Shown: positions 1 through 7,474 of the stretch, in pieces
Position numbering within the stretch: position 1 is the first letter of the stretch
Layout of the letters: the number at the start of each line of letters is the position of its first letter
From: an uncultured Clostridia bacterium
GTDB taxonomy: Bacteria; Bacillota; Clostridia; Christensenellales; UBA1242
Direction of reading: 5' to 3'
Assembly: GCA_944372435.1 (NCBI GenBank)
Contig: CALVZD010000006.1
Span: 1 to 40,638, forward strand
Length of the DNA stretch: 40,638 nt
Notes under the pieces: model-generated
Told to the model about the DNA's origin: nothing
Seen by the model: the letters and a program-made list of their open reading frames with translations, nothing else
Databases searched by the model: none
Program-made: the position numbers and the translations under genes

Positions 1-106
1 CAGCTGCTGCCTTTGATTTTACGTAGAGATCCTTGAGCACTTTCTCATTTTTTTTGTCACCCAAAAACTCAAGAATATACGCGTATTTAAGTTCATCTTT
101 TGCCAT
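1..106 (-). CDS. 5' end of an unknown gene, cut by the window edge
   Basis: An ATG at 106 is preceded by a clean AGGAGG (113-118, 6 nt spacing), and 35 codons stay open to the window edge. The peptide begins MAKDELKYAYILEFLG and is charged and probably helical. I do not recognise the family. The strong ribosome binding site is the main evidence that it is real. Confidence 0.6.
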   Translation of the reverse strand, partial: MAKDELKYAYILEFLGDKKNEKVLKDLYVKSKAAA

Positions 107-266
107 TTTTTTCCTCCTAAAAAACATATGCTGACATTTTACATTAAAATATATCTAATGTCAATACCAAAGTGAAAACTTTTTTAAAAAATTTCAATTT
201 TTTTTGCAATAAACAGATTGTATGAAAGTTTAGTCACAAAATTGACGGATTTTTTTAAAATTAAAA

Positions 267-291
267 TAAAAAAACTCCGCAAAACGCGGAG
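267..291 (-). terminator. Intrinsic terminator after the degV gene
   Basis: CTCCGC (275-280) and GCGGAG (286-291) form a 6 bp stem with a 5 nt loop. On the minus strand it is followed by a run of seven T. It lies just past the stop codon at 309 and should end the 1895-309 transcript. Confidence 0.8.
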
Positions 292-308
292 AATTTTTAA
301 ATAAAATC

Positions 309-1163
309 TTAATATTTTCCGTCGTTGATGTAAAGGATGCCAAGCGTGCCCTGACCGCAGTGGCTGGTGATTACGCTGCCTGCAATGCACTCCTCGACAT
401 GTTCGAAAATGTTTTTGGATTTGACATATTCGACAATTTCATTTAATAAATTTTTGTCCATTTTCGTGTGCGCAATAAGACAGTAATCACGGCGCGGCGT
501 GTTATATTTTTTTAGAATTGTGTCGACATATTTTTTCAAAACAACTCGCATCGGACCAACCTCTTTGCCCGTGTTGATGAGCTTGCCGTCGATGACTTCC
601 AGCCTTGGTTTTATGCGCAACAGCGACGCCATCGAAAAGGTGAAGCGTGAGCATCTGCCACCCTTGTGCAAAAAGTCCAGCCTGTCGACCATGAAGGAAG
701 ATTGAACGTGTTTTGCTGCATCTGTCATATTTTTGACAACTTCGTCAAGGCTGGCTCCTTGACGATATGCGTTTACACCACTCAAAACGATGAGCCCTGT
801 CCCCGTTGAAAGCGCGTGGCTGTCGATAACTTTGACCTTATCCTCGCCGATCTCTTTTGCAGCGAGACACGCGTTTTGATAGCAAACTGAAAGATCCGCT
901 CCGATGCCGCAATGAACGACAGCGTCAGCATTTTCAAGCAGCTTGAGAAAGTGCTCTTTGAAGTCTTCGACGCTTCTGCCCGCGGTTTTTGGAAGTTCGC
1001 CAGTTTTGGCAACATAGTCGAAAATGTCGTCCGGAGTGATGTTGACGCCGTCATAAAACTCATCCTCGCCAAGATTTACCACCAACGGCAAAACCGCAAT
1101 CGAGTTTTCTTCAATAAAATGTTTTGGAAGATCGCATGTTGAATCGCTTGAAAATTTTATCAT
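309..1163 (-). CDS. DegV family fatty-acid-binding protein
   Basis: This 284-residue protein has the usual DegV length. DegV proteins bind one fatty acid between two alpha/beta domains; in Bacillota, FakB members present it to the kinase FakA for phospholipid synthesis. The N-terminal FSSDSTCDLP is the DegV signature. The central GGRCSRFTFSMASLLRIKP stretch and a late TSHCGQGTLGILY match the family's lipid-pocket regions. The start at 1163 has an AGGGG-like ribosome binding site. It lies 12 nt after the membrane-protein gene at 1176-1895, so the two are probably co-transcribed. No FakA kinase gene is present in this window. Which fatty acid it binds cannot be told from sequence. Confidence 0.9.
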   Translation of the reverse strand: MIKFSSDSTCDLPKHFIEENSIAVLPLVVNLGEDEFYDGVNITPDDIFDYVAKTGELPKTAGRSVEDFKEHFLKLLENADAVVHCGIGADLSVCYQNACLAAKEIGEDKVKVIDSHALSTGTGLIVLSGVNAYRQGASLDEVVKNMTDAAKHVQSSFMVDRLDFLHKGGRCSRFTFSMASLLRIKPRLEVIDGKLINTGKEVGPMRVVLKKYVDTILKKYNTPRRDYCLIAHTKMDKNLLNEIVEYVKSKNIFEHVEECIAGSVITSHCGQGTLGILYINDGKY

Positions 1164-1175
1164 ATCCCCTGCACC

Positions 1176-1895
1176 TTATTTTAATTTTATCATCAAAAGT
1201 TTTATCGCGTTCTCCTCTTCCGGCGAGCCCGGAGTGATTGATGCGATATACTTTATCATATCACTTTTTGTGTTTTCTGGCAAATCGTTTAAATAGGTTT
1301 TTTCAATTTCTTGCCGTTTTTTCATAAACTCAGGATCGCTTGGGTTTTTCTGCTTGAAAAGCTGAACATATTCTGACAGCACAACCTCTGAAAGCGACAC
1401 AGCCGAAGCCGAGATCTTTTCTTGCGCAGCAACTGGCGCAGGTTGATGCTTTTGCGATTTTTCAACCTGCAACTGAATATAGTTTCTGCCGCGGAAGATA
1501 TACACAGCAAGCCCGATGCCAAAGGCTGAGAAGATCAGGTTTGAAATCAGGTTCAAAATATACATCGTTCGGTATGACGCGTCTGACAAGAGCTGCTGAT
1601 AAAGCGAAAATGCGCTGCCAAAGGTGACATCATAAAGCGACATCATCACCAAAACATCACAAAGAATGCTGGAAACGAGGTTGAGGATGACGACCACCGA
1701 AATGTTCCAAACATAAAACTTCCAGTCGAGTTTGTAATAGAATTTGAGATAGCACCAGCCCGAAGCTAGCAGCGACAGCAGTGCGATATAGCCGACAAAC
1801 CAGCCTTGAAAATACATCAATCCCCAAATTACCGCACCAGCCGCAGCAGCTAGGAAAGAGGTTAGCATCGCAAGCGGCAGACTTTGTTTTTTCAT
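1176..1895 (-). CDS. Four-helix membrane protein of unknown function
   Basis: I do not recognise this 239-residue protein. I chose the ATG at 1895 because it has a GAGGT ribosome binding site 5 nt upstream and starts MKKQSLPLAML, a natural membrane-protein N-terminus; an in-frame ATG at 1955 has no such site. Roughly four hydrophobic segments lie in residues 8-135. A Gln/Ala-rich linker follows, then a charged, soluble C-terminal tail of about 90 residues with SDPEFMKKRQEIEKTYLNDLP. It precedes degV by 12 nt, so a membrane or lipid-related role is possible, but that is only inferred from position. Confidence 0.75.
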   Translation of the reverse strand: MKKQSLPLAMLTSFLAAAAGAVIWGLMYFQGWFVGYIALLSLLASGWCYLKFYYKLDWKFYVWNISVVVILNLVSSILCDVLVMMSLYDVTFGSAFSLYQQLLSDASYRTMYILNLISNLIFSAFGIGLAVYIFRGRNYIQLQVEKSQKHQPAPVAAQEKISASAVSLSEVVLSEYVQLFKQKNPSDPEFMKKRQEIEKTYLNDLPENTKSDMIKYIASITPGSPEEENAIKLLMIKLK

Positions 1896-1959
1896 TGTGA
1901 CCTCACAAAAAATTTGAAATAACCGAGAAGGCTGACCTGAAAACTTTGCCTTCATGAAA

Positions 1960-1989
1960 ATGTTAACACATACGCAAAAATCAAGTCAA
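1960..1989 (-). promoter_or_regulatory. Candidate promoter for the membrane protein-degV unit
   Basis: On the minus strand TTGACT (1989-1984) is followed after 18 nt by TAACAT (1965-1960), or after 17 nt by TTAACA. Transcription would begin near 1953, leaving a leader of about 58 nt before the ATG at 1895. Confidence 0.5.
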
Positions 1990-2036
1990 CTTTTTTGGAC
2001 ACTTTTATTTTATCCTTCTTTGACAAAATATAGACT

Positions 2037-2216
2037 TTATGAAAAATCTTTTTTTACGCTGTTATCCATGTCGCCGAGTTTTTTTAGCATAATGTTTGGC
2101 GATTTCCAATAAAGATAGCAAAGCCACAATATCATATTCAAAAAATAAGTCAGCTGAACGGTCAGTGCTGCTATCTGCAAAGCGCTTTTTGCCCCCTCCT
2201 TTGCAACATGCCACAC
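2037..2216 (-). CDS. Possible small membrane protein (59 codons) after ligD
   Basis: Eight nt after the ligD stop, a GTG at 2216 opens a 59-codon frame. The middle is hydrophobic (QIAALTVQLTYFLNMILWL), with a KKLGDMDNSVKKDF tail, so one membrane helix is likely. A TTG at 2180 with an upstream AAGGAGGGGG is an alternative start giving about 47 residues. The composition looks protein-like, but there is no clear start signal at 2216. It may be a genuine small protein or the remnant of a larger membrane gene cut off next to ligD. I recognise no family. Confidence 0.35.
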   Translation of the reverse strand: MWHVAKEGAKSALQIAALTVQLTYFLNMILWLCYLYWKSPNIMLKKLGDMDNSVKKDFS

Positions 2217-2224
2217 TTTTGCGG

Positions 2225-4519
2225 CTAGGTTAGCCTTTGGTCGACCTCAAAAAAGCCTTGCCATGGATCCGGTTTTTTCAAAAGTTTTTCCGCTTTTTTT
2301 ATGTCGATGCCATCGGGCGCGATTTTGTTTAGTTGCGTCCACGAAATAGGCATTGAAACCGAAGCGTTTTTGCGCGCGCGAACCGAATAAGGTGCCACGC
2401 TCGTGGCGCCTCTGCCGTTTCTGACCCAGTCGATGAAAATCTTGGATTTTCGTTCAGCTTTTCTCATGTTTGAAGTGTAGCGATCCGGCCACTTTTGCTC
2501 CATGATCTGTGCGACTTTTTTGGCAAAATCCGAAAATTTTTGCCAAGAACAGCCCTCCGACAGGGGCACGACGACATGATAGCCCTTTCCTCCACTCGTC
2601 TTTAAAAAGCTGACAAGCGAAAGCGACGAAAGCACTTTTTTAAGGTCTCTCACCCCTTGTCTGACAGCGGATAGATCGAGCCCCTCGTCTGGATCCAAAT
2701 CAAAAGTCATTAAGTTTGGTTTTTCAAGTTTTTCTACCTTGCTTGCCCAAGTGTGAAACTCCACGCTTCCGTTTTGAACCTCACGGATTATCCCCTCCGG
2801 CGAGGTGACGCAAAAATAGTCGCTTTTTTCGCCATCCGAATTTTTTACGCTTTTTATTTTTATGCCAGCTTGCTTTGACGAGGGATGCTTTTTGTAAAAG
2901 GTTTCGCCAGTCTCATCCATCCTTACAACGCTCAAAAGCCTGTTTGAGATGAGCGGTAGCATCCTTTCGCTGGCTGCAAGATAGTAGTTTGCTAGATCGA
3001 GTTTTGTCAGATTTTTTGCGTGAAAAATAACCCTGTCAGGATGCGTGATTTCCACCCCTAAAACGCTTGGATTTGCCTTTTCTAAAATCACATCTTTTGG
3101 CGATTTATCCTGCCTTAAACCTTTGAAAGAGGCTTGCCGCAACAGCCCAGACGAGGAGAGCTCGGCGTATTCGATTTCCGCAACAAAATGCGGTTTTAAA
3201 AATGTGACCGCCTTTGAAAATTTTGTTTTGAATGGATTAGTTTTGGAGACGAAGCTCTTGAACCTGCGTTTTAGCTCTTCTCCTTCTTTTATCCCAAACC
3301 CTGTGCCAACTTTTCCAAAATATTTCAGCTCTTCGCCCTCATATGCTCCCAAAAGGAGTGACGAAAGCTTATCTTTTACGGTGTAGCCGCAAACGATAAA
3401 CTCCTGCCTTTTTCGGCATTTGATTTTTAGCCAATCACCATTTCGCGAACCCAAATAATGGCTGTCTTTCCTTTTTGCGACTATCCCTTCGAGCCCAAGT
3501 TTTTCGGCAGCTTCAAAGCATTTGCTTCCATCGCCAACAACATGCTGACAATAAACGATGTTTTTGTCTGCTCGCGACAGAAGCGATTTTAGGATTTTTT
3601 TGCGCTCCAAATATGCTCGCGTGCGGAGATCCTCTCCCTCCTTGAAAAGAATGTCAAAAACAACGTAGACCGGCTGGCCGACCGAATTGCCTTTTAAATA
3701 CGATTGCAAAAGAGAAAAGTCGCTTTTGCCAGCATCGTCAGGCAGAATGATTTCGCCGTCTAAAACAAACGGAGAATATTTTGAAAGCTTTTTTATCGAG
3801 GCTGCAATTTCGGAAAATTTGCCGGTGTAGTCAACTCCGTTGCGCGAAAGCAGCATCGCCTTTTCGTTTTCACATCTTGCCAAAATTCGAAAGCCGTCAT
3901 ATTTGATTTCAAAAGCCCAATCATCGCTGTTTGGGATGTTTTCGCAAAGGTGAGCAAGCATCGGCGAAATCTTTTTTGGAAGCGAGGTCTGCGATGTTTG
4001 CTGCGAGGCTTTTTTGGTTATAAAGCTTGTCAGACTTTTGATCCCACTGGTTTTTTTGGCGTATTTGTCGCGATCTTTGACAAGCAGCCAGTTTTTCTCA
4101 TCCATTTTGACAAGCGCCCAAACTCCTTTAAGGCGCTCTCCGAAAAGCTCAAATTTGAGCGCGCCTTTTTTGAGAGCTTTGTCAAAGCTTTCGATCGGTC
4201 GATAAGTTCCTCTATCCCAAATGATGACCGAGCCTGCTCCATATTCGCCCTTTGGAATAATTCCCTCAAAATTGGCGTATTCAAGCGGATGATCTTCCAC
4301 ATGAACTGCAAGCCGCTTGTCTTTGGGATTGAACGACGGCCCTTTTGGAACCGCCCAGCTGAGCAGAACTCCATTGTGTTCCAGCCGAAAATCAAAGTGA
4401 TCGCGCCTTGCTTTGTGATATTGCACGACGAAGCTTTTGTTTTTAGATTTTTCTACCCTGCCCTCAGGCTCTGAGGTTTTTGAAAAATCGCGTTTTGATT
4501 TGTATGTCGTCAGGCTCAT
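2225..4519 (-). CDS. ligD: Multifunctional ATP-dependent DNA ligase LigD (phosphoesterase-ligase-polymerase)
   Basis: LigD carries out end processing, fill-in and sealing in bacterial non-homologous end joining, normally with Ku. From the ATG at 4519 it is 764 residues. The order is 3'-phosphoesterase (about 1-150, with HFDFRLEHNG at 41-50 and VEDHPLEY), ligase (about 185-470, nucleotidyl lysine K206 in FEIKYDGF, and EGIVAKRKDSHYLGS), then primase-polymerase (about 500-755, metal-binding TFDLDPDEGLD near 606, and KTSGGKGYHVV). This is the Pseudomonas-type order, not the mycobacterial one. The open frame runs 31 codons further upstream, but those codons lie in a repeat and give a junk peptide, so I trimmed the start. 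No ribosome binding site is visible. No Ku gene is in the window. Confidence 0.93.
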   Translation of the reverse strand: MSLTTYKSKRDFSKTSEPEGRVEKSKNKSFVVQYHKARRDHFDFRLEHNGVLLSWAVPKGPSFNPKDKRLAVHVEDHPLEYANFEGIIPKGEYGAGSVIIWDRGTYRPIESFDKALKKGALKFELFGERLKGVWALVKMDEKNWLLVKDRDKYAKKTSGIKSLTSFITKKASQQTSQTSLPKKISPMLAHLCENIPNSDDWAFEIKYDGFRILARCENEKAMLLSRNGVDYTGKFSEIAASIKKLSKYSPFVLDGEIILPDDAGKSDFSLLQSYLKGNSVGQPVYVVFDILFKEGEDLRTRAYLERKKILKSLLSRADKNIVYCQHVVGDGSKCFEAAEKLGLEGIVAKRKDSHYLGSRNGDWLKIKCRKRQEFIVCGYTVKDKLSSLLLGAYEGEELKYFGKVGTGFGIKEGEELKRRFKSFVSKTNPFKTKFSKAVTFLKPHFVAEIEYAELSSSGLLRQASFKGLRQDKSPKDVILEKANPSVLGVEITHPDRVIFHAKNLTKLDLANYYLAASERMLPLISNRLLSVVRMDETGETFYKKHPSSKQAGIKIKSVKNSDGEKSDYFCVTSPEGIIREVQNGSVEFHTWASKVEKLEKPNLMTFDLDPDEGLDLSAVRQGVRDLKKVLSSLSLVSFLKTSGGKGYHVVVPLSEGCSWQKFSDFAKKVAQIMEQKWPDRYTSNMRKAERKSKIFIDWVRNGRGATSVAPYSVRARKNASVSMPISWTQLNKIAPDGIDIKKAEKLLKKPDPWQGFFEVDQRLT

Positions 4520-4525
4520 AGCAAA

Positions 4526-4531
4526 AGTATT
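4526..4531 (-). promoter_or_regulatory. Possible -10 box directly upstream of ligD
   Basis: AATACT on the minus strand ends exactly 6 nt before the ligD ATG. The -35 position, 17 nt further up, reads only TTTTTA, so the promoter is weakly supported alone. It repeats the spacing seen at 7468, 21484 and 29698. Confidence 0.35.
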
Positions 4532-4577
4532 TCCAAAAAAATAAAAGATAAAAAGGCTCTTTTCTTTCAGCGCTTTT

Positions 4578-4665
4578 TTCGCAAGAGAGTAAGCGCAAAA
4601 TGCTTTCGGCATTTTCGTCTGGCGCTTTAAACAAAAAAATCGAGCTGATTTTAAGCTCGAAAAAA
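4578..4665. repeat. Hairpin repeat, copy A (shortened)
   Basis: This copy shares the core of copies B and C: AAGCGC...GCGCTT enclosing an AAAATGC/GCATTTT hairpin, then AAAAAAATCGAGCTGATTTT. It lacks the last third. Instead it closes with AGCTCGA, giving a 7 bp stem (TCGAGCT/AGCTCGA) followed by a T run on the minus strand, so it should itself act as a terminator. Confidence 0.85.
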
Positions 4666-4854
4666 ACTAGTTAAGTCGCGACGGCGTCGCAAACTGCGCT
4701 CTTGTCTTTTGTTTGCTGACGCAAACATTGAGACACTATCACTTGTTTGCTCCTTTTCTCCAAAAATGCTAGCATTTTCGGAGGCCACAAATTGCGAGTT
4801 GCGTTTGGTCGCGAGAGGTAGCAAAACAAACTCAACCGCTTTTCTTGGAACAGT
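4666..4854. other. Hairpin-dense non-coding spacer between repeat copies A and B
   Basis: I see no convincing gene here. Inverted repeats are GCGACG-G-CGTCGC (78-90 of the 4600s), GTTTGC-TGAC-GCAAAC (4711-4726), and a perfect palindrome AAAATGCTAGCATTTT (4763-4778) extended by CTCC/GGAG on either side. Open frames crossing it start inside the repeats and have no ribosome binding sites. Confidence 0.6.
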
Positions 4855-4966
4855 TTTCTTCGCACGAGAGTAAGCGCAAAATGCCTTTGGCATTTTCGTC
4901 TGGCGCTTTAATCAAAAAAATCGAGCTGATTTTAAGCTTTCGAACAGAAAGCGCCTCCTCAGCTCG
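4855..4966. repeat. Hairpin repeat, copy B (112 bp)
   Basis: It matches copy C over 112 bp with only three substitutions. It contains the nested AAGCGC/GCGCTT and AAAATGCC/GGCATTTT hairpins, then the CGAGCTGA/TCAGCTCG stem enclosing GCTTTC/GAAAGC. On the minus strand the stem is followed by ATTTTTTTG, so it should terminate transcription. Confidence 0.9.
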
Positions 4967-4997
4967 CATATACTTCAACCTCATGACTTGCAGCGGC

Positions 4998-5109
4998 TTT
5001 CTTCGCAAGAGAGTAAGCGCAAAATGCCTTCGGCATTTTCGTCTGGCGCTTTAAACAAAAAAATCGAGCTGATTTTAAGCTTTCGAACAGAAAGCGCCTC
5101 CTCAGCTCG
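4998..5109. repeat. Hairpin repeat, copy C (112 bp), next to tRNA-Ser
   Basis: Copy C is nearly identical to copy B and lies 31 bp from it, starting TTTCTTCGCAAGAGAG. Its outer stem extends into the tRNA-Ser terminator (5057-5117). Together with copies A and B it makes three successive hairpin units between tRNA-Ser and ligD. Confidence 0.9.
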
Positions 5110-5117
5110 ATTTTTTT
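5057..5117 (-). terminator. Terminator of tRNA-Ser with a 16 bp stem
   Basis: AAAAAAATCGAGCTGA (5057-5072) pairs perfectly with TCAGCTCGATTTTTTT (5102-5117). A smaller GCTTTC/GAAAGC hairpin lies inside the loop. The arms themselves provide T runs on either strand, so it should work in both directions. It begins 4 nt past the tRNA CCA end. Confidence 0.85.
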
Positions 5118-5120
5118 GTA

Positions 5121-5209
5121 TGGCGCAGAGGTCGGGATTCGAACCCGAGGTGGCTTTTGACCACACACGCTTTCCAAGCGTGCACATTAGACCGCTCTGA
5201 CACCTCTGC
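5121..5209 (-). tRNA. tRNA-Ser with anticodon GGA
   Basis: The minus strand reads GCAGAGG ... CCTCTGC as a perfect 7 bp acceptor stem, with discriminator G and an encoded CCA. The anticodon arm is CACGC-TTGGAAA-GCGTG, giving anticodon GGA for UCC/UCU codons. A long variable arm (GTGG...CCAC type) and GGGTTCGAATCCC T arm complete a class II serine tRNA. Confidence 0.97.
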
Positions 5210-5224
5210 ACGGTCAAACGCTAT

Positions 5225-5253
5225 ATTTTAACACATATTTTTTGTTTTTGCAA
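5225..5253 (-). promoter_or_regulatory. Promoter of tRNA-Ser
   Basis: TTGCAA (5253-5248), 17 nt, then TAAAAT (5230-5225) on the minus strand, with a TG one base before the -10 box. The -10 ends 15 nt before the tRNA's first base, leaving room for a short 5' leader. Confidence 0.75.
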
Positions 5254-5363
5254 TTAAAAGTAAAAAGATTTCTGATTTTTTTAAACAACCTACAAAACAC
5301 AACATATTTTATGTATTCTGACATAATAGTACAGATATATTGATTTTTACGATGCTATATAAC

Positions 5364-5384
5364 AAAAAAACGGTCGAATGACCG
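5364..5384 (-). terminator. Intrinsic terminator after the 5386-5862 gene
   Basis: CGGTC-GAAT-GACCG (5371-5384) forms a 5 bp stem immediately after the stop codon, followed on the minus strand by seven T. Confidence 0.8.
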
Positions 5385-5385
5385 C

Positions 5386-5862
5386 TTAATTTAAATTGAG
5401 TGAGTCGCTGAAAGGCTCTTCGTTTTGCATAAAGTCAGGCAAAGTTTCGCAACCAGGATCTTCTTGAAAATAATATAACTCGACAAGATTGTGAAAGTTT
5501 TTTTCAACTGTGCTTTCCTTTTCATCCCACTCCTCAGCAGAGGCGGCTCCGTTTGGAAAAGCTTTTTCCTTCATGCTTTGGATGTAAGCTTTGAAAAGGT
5601 TGTAATCGTTTTCAATGTCTGACAGGTTTGTGAAATCAACTGGCTCTTCTCTTTCAAACAAATAACGATAGCCGCGCGCAAGCCCTGCAAGATGTTTTTT
5701 GTCGATTTTTTCAGCATACTCCGCAATTGTTGAGATATAGTCAAGCTTGCTTTCATGATATTGAGCGACCGTGGCCGCTGAATATTTTTCTATCAAATGC
5801 TCGCGATATTCCGCTCTTTTTTGAGCGATTTTTTCATATATTTCGTCATCTACTGGGTTCAT
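5386..5862 (-). CDS. Hypothetical acidic helical protein
   Basis: This 158-residue protein is not recognised. It is soluble, acidic and rich in predicted helix (IYEKIAQKRAEYREHLIEKY at the N-terminus), with no signal peptide or membrane segment. The C-terminus is Glu/Asp-rich and ends SDSLNLN. The ATG at 5862 has GGAGG 4 nt upstream. Its own consensus promoter (5884-5912) and a terminator right after its stop make it a single-gene transcription unit downstream of mnmA. Confidence 0.8.
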   Translation of the reverse strand: MNPVDDEIYEKIAQKRAEYREHLIEKYSAATVAQYHESKLDYISTIAEYAEKIDKKHLAGLARGYRYLFEREEPVDFTNLSDIENDYNLFKAYIQSMKEKAFPNGAASAEEWDEKESTVEKNFHNLVELYYFQEDPGCETLPDFMQNEEPFSDSLNLN

Positions 5863-5883
5863 GTTTCCTCCAATTTATGAGAT

Positions 5884-5912
5884 ATTCTAACACGCCTTTG
5901 GGCGCTTGTCAA
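5884..5912 (-). promoter_or_regulatory. Consensus promoter with an inverted repeat in its spacer
   Basis: TTGACA (5912-5907), 17 nt, then TAGAAT (5889-5884) on the minus strand. The leader is about 20 nt and carries a GGAGG. CGCC-TTTG-GGCG (5893-5904) sits between the two boxes and could be an operator. Confidence 0.75.
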
Positions 5913-5918
5913 GATCAT

Positions 5919-6989
5919 TTAAAAAATTTCGTCGATTGTTCCGCCGCCAAGACAAATGCCGTTTTCGTCATAAAGCACGGCAAATTGACCGGGTGCCACC
6001 GCACGCTGAGGCTGGTCGAAATCTATCTTTATATGCTCGTCGTCAATTATGCTCACCTTTGCCTTTTGGTCTGGCTGACGATAGCGCACTTTTACAAAAC
6101 AATCAAACTGCTTTTGCTTTGGAGGCTCTGGAATGAAATTCATGCCGCTTGCATAAAGCCCTTTTGAATAAAGTTCTTCGCCCTCGCCTTGCGAGACAAT
6201 CAGCTGGTTTTTTTGCATATCCTTTTTGACGACAAACCACCTGCCATTTTCTCTTCCAGCTTGTCCGCCTATATTCAGCCCTCGACGCTGACCGAGCGTG
6301 TAGAACATAACGCCGTCGTGTCGGCCAAGTTTGTTGCCGTCGAGGTCAACGATATCACCTGGCTGCGCTGGAAGATAGTTTTTGAGAAAATTTTTAAAGT
6401 TTCGCTCGCCTATGAAGCATATGCCGGTCGAATCCTTTTTTTCGGCTGTTGAAAGTCCAAGCTCTTTGGCGATTTGTCGCACTTCACTCTTTTTGATGTC
6501 AGCAAGCGGAAACAGCACACTTGCGAGTTGAGATTGCGAAAGCTGATTTAAAAAGTAAGACTGATCTTTGCTTTCATCCGCCGCTTTTGCAAGATAAAAC
6601 TTGCCGTCCTTTTCGATTTTTTTTGCGTAGTGGCCTGTTGCGATCATGTCGGCACCAAGCTTTTTTGCCTGCTCTAAAAATGGCCCAAACTTTATCTCTC
6701 GGTTGCAAAGCACGTCAGGGTTTGGAGTTCTGCCCTTTTTGTGCTCTTCCAAAAAGTATGTGAAAACCCGGTCATAATACTGCTTTGCATAGTTGACAGA
6801 AAAATATGGCACACCGAGTTTTGAGCATACGCGCTTGACATCTTCAAAATCGGTTTCAGCGGTGCAAGAGCCGTCGCTCTCTTCCCAATTCACCATAAAA
6901 AGCCCAATAACATCGTGGCCCTGCTGCTTTAATAAATATGCGGCAACTGATGAGTCCACGCCGCCGCTTATGCCAACCACAACTCTCAT
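5919..6989 (-). CDS. mnmA: tRNA-specific 2-thiouridylase MnmA
   Basis: MnmA transfers sulfur to C2 of U34 in tRNA-Glu, -Gln and -Lys using ATP and a sulfur carrier. From the ATG at 6989 it is 356 residues, normal for the family. The PP-loop SGGVDSS is at 8-14. The two catalytic cysteines are C95 (DVLCNREIKFG) and C191 (STGICFIGERNF). An AGGAGG lies 7 nt upstream of this start, which I prefer to the longer open frame. The ATG overlaps the TGA of the zinc-ribbon gene upstream (ATGA), suggesting translational coupling. The C-terminal domain GLGGGTIDEIF is complete. Confidence 0.97.
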   Translation of the reverse strand: MRVVVGISGGVDSSVAAYLLKQQGHDVIGLFMVNWEESDGSCTAETDFEDVKRVCSKLGVPYFSVNYAKQYYDRVFTYFLEEHKKGRTPNPDVLCNREIKFGPFLEQAKKLGADMIATGHYAKKIEKDGKFYLAKAADESKDQSYFLNQLSQSQLASVLFPLADIKKSEVRQIAKELGLSTAEKKDSTGICFIGERNFKNFLKNYLPAQPGDIVDLDGNKLGRHDGVMFYTLGQRRGLNIGGQAGRENGRWFVVKKDMQKNQLIVSQGEGEELYSKGLYASGMNFIPEPPKQKQFDCFVKVRYRQPDQKAKVSIIDDEHIKIDFDQPQRAVAPGQFAVLYDENGICLGGGTIDEIF

Positions 6990-7468
6990 TTTGACTCCTC
7001 CTTTGGCAAAGAAACAGGTATCTTGAATTTGCCTGTGCACACATAGACAATGTCAAAAATCCACGCGACGCCATACACGCCGACAAAAATGCCGAGAAGC
7101 TCAATCAAGACTCCATCCCAAACGCTGATAAGTTGAGCGTTGAAAACAACGCAAACGACGAGCAGAGCAAAACCTAGCAAATAAAACAGCCCTCGCTGCC
7201 AGCGCCTAACATAAAAATATCCTCCGCCAAAAAGCCCTAGCAAAACCGTGTAGAGAATAAGCTTCCACCTTTTTTTATCCTTTGGCACTTGTTTGACATA
7301 AAGCACCGCTTCCTTATCCTTTTCTTTAAAGCGCTGAACGGCAGCAGCGTTGGTGGCGTTTTCCATGCGCGAAAAAATCAAGCCGCATTCTGGACAACGC
7401 AGCTGAGACTGCAAACACTTTGCTTCACATCTAGGGCACTTTTTGGTGTCACGACCGAGAATTGCCAT
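6986..7468 (-). CDS. Zinc-ribbon membrane protein with a TM2-like domain
   Basis: The 160-residue protein starts with two CxxC knuckles (CPRCEAKC...CPECG, about residues 11-28), a likely zinc ribbon. A basic linker is followed by two or three membrane helices. The stretch LLGLFGGGYFYVRRWQRGLFYLL resembles TM2 domains, found in many uncharacterised membrane proteins. The biochemical role is unknown. There is no ribosome binding site; instead a consensus promoter ends 6 nt before the ATG. Overlap with mnmA links the two genes. Starting at the next Met (36) would remove the zinc ribbon, so the first ATG is very likely right. Confidence 0.8.
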   Translation of the reverse strand: MAILGRDTKKCPRCEAKCLQSQLRCPECGLIFSRMENATNAAAVQRFKEKDKEAVLYVKQVPKDKKRWKLILYTVLLGLFGGGYFYVRRWQRGLFYLLGFALLVVCVVFNAQLISVWDGVLIELLGIFVGVYGVAWIFDIVYVCTGKFKIPVSLPKEESK

Positions 7469-7474
7469 GCTTTT

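Noticed and set aside
4651..4893. Open frame starting MPKAFCAYSRAKK on the minus strand, and similar frames at 4959-5177 and the first 31 codons before ligD
   Set aside because: All begin inside the 112 bp hairpin repeat, share the same opening only because the DNA repeats, lack ribosome binding sites, and run through palindromes.
4578..5109. Possible CRISPR array
   Set aside because: Only three units, repeat length about 112 bp, uneven spacers (189 and 31 bp), internal hairpins and no cas genes.
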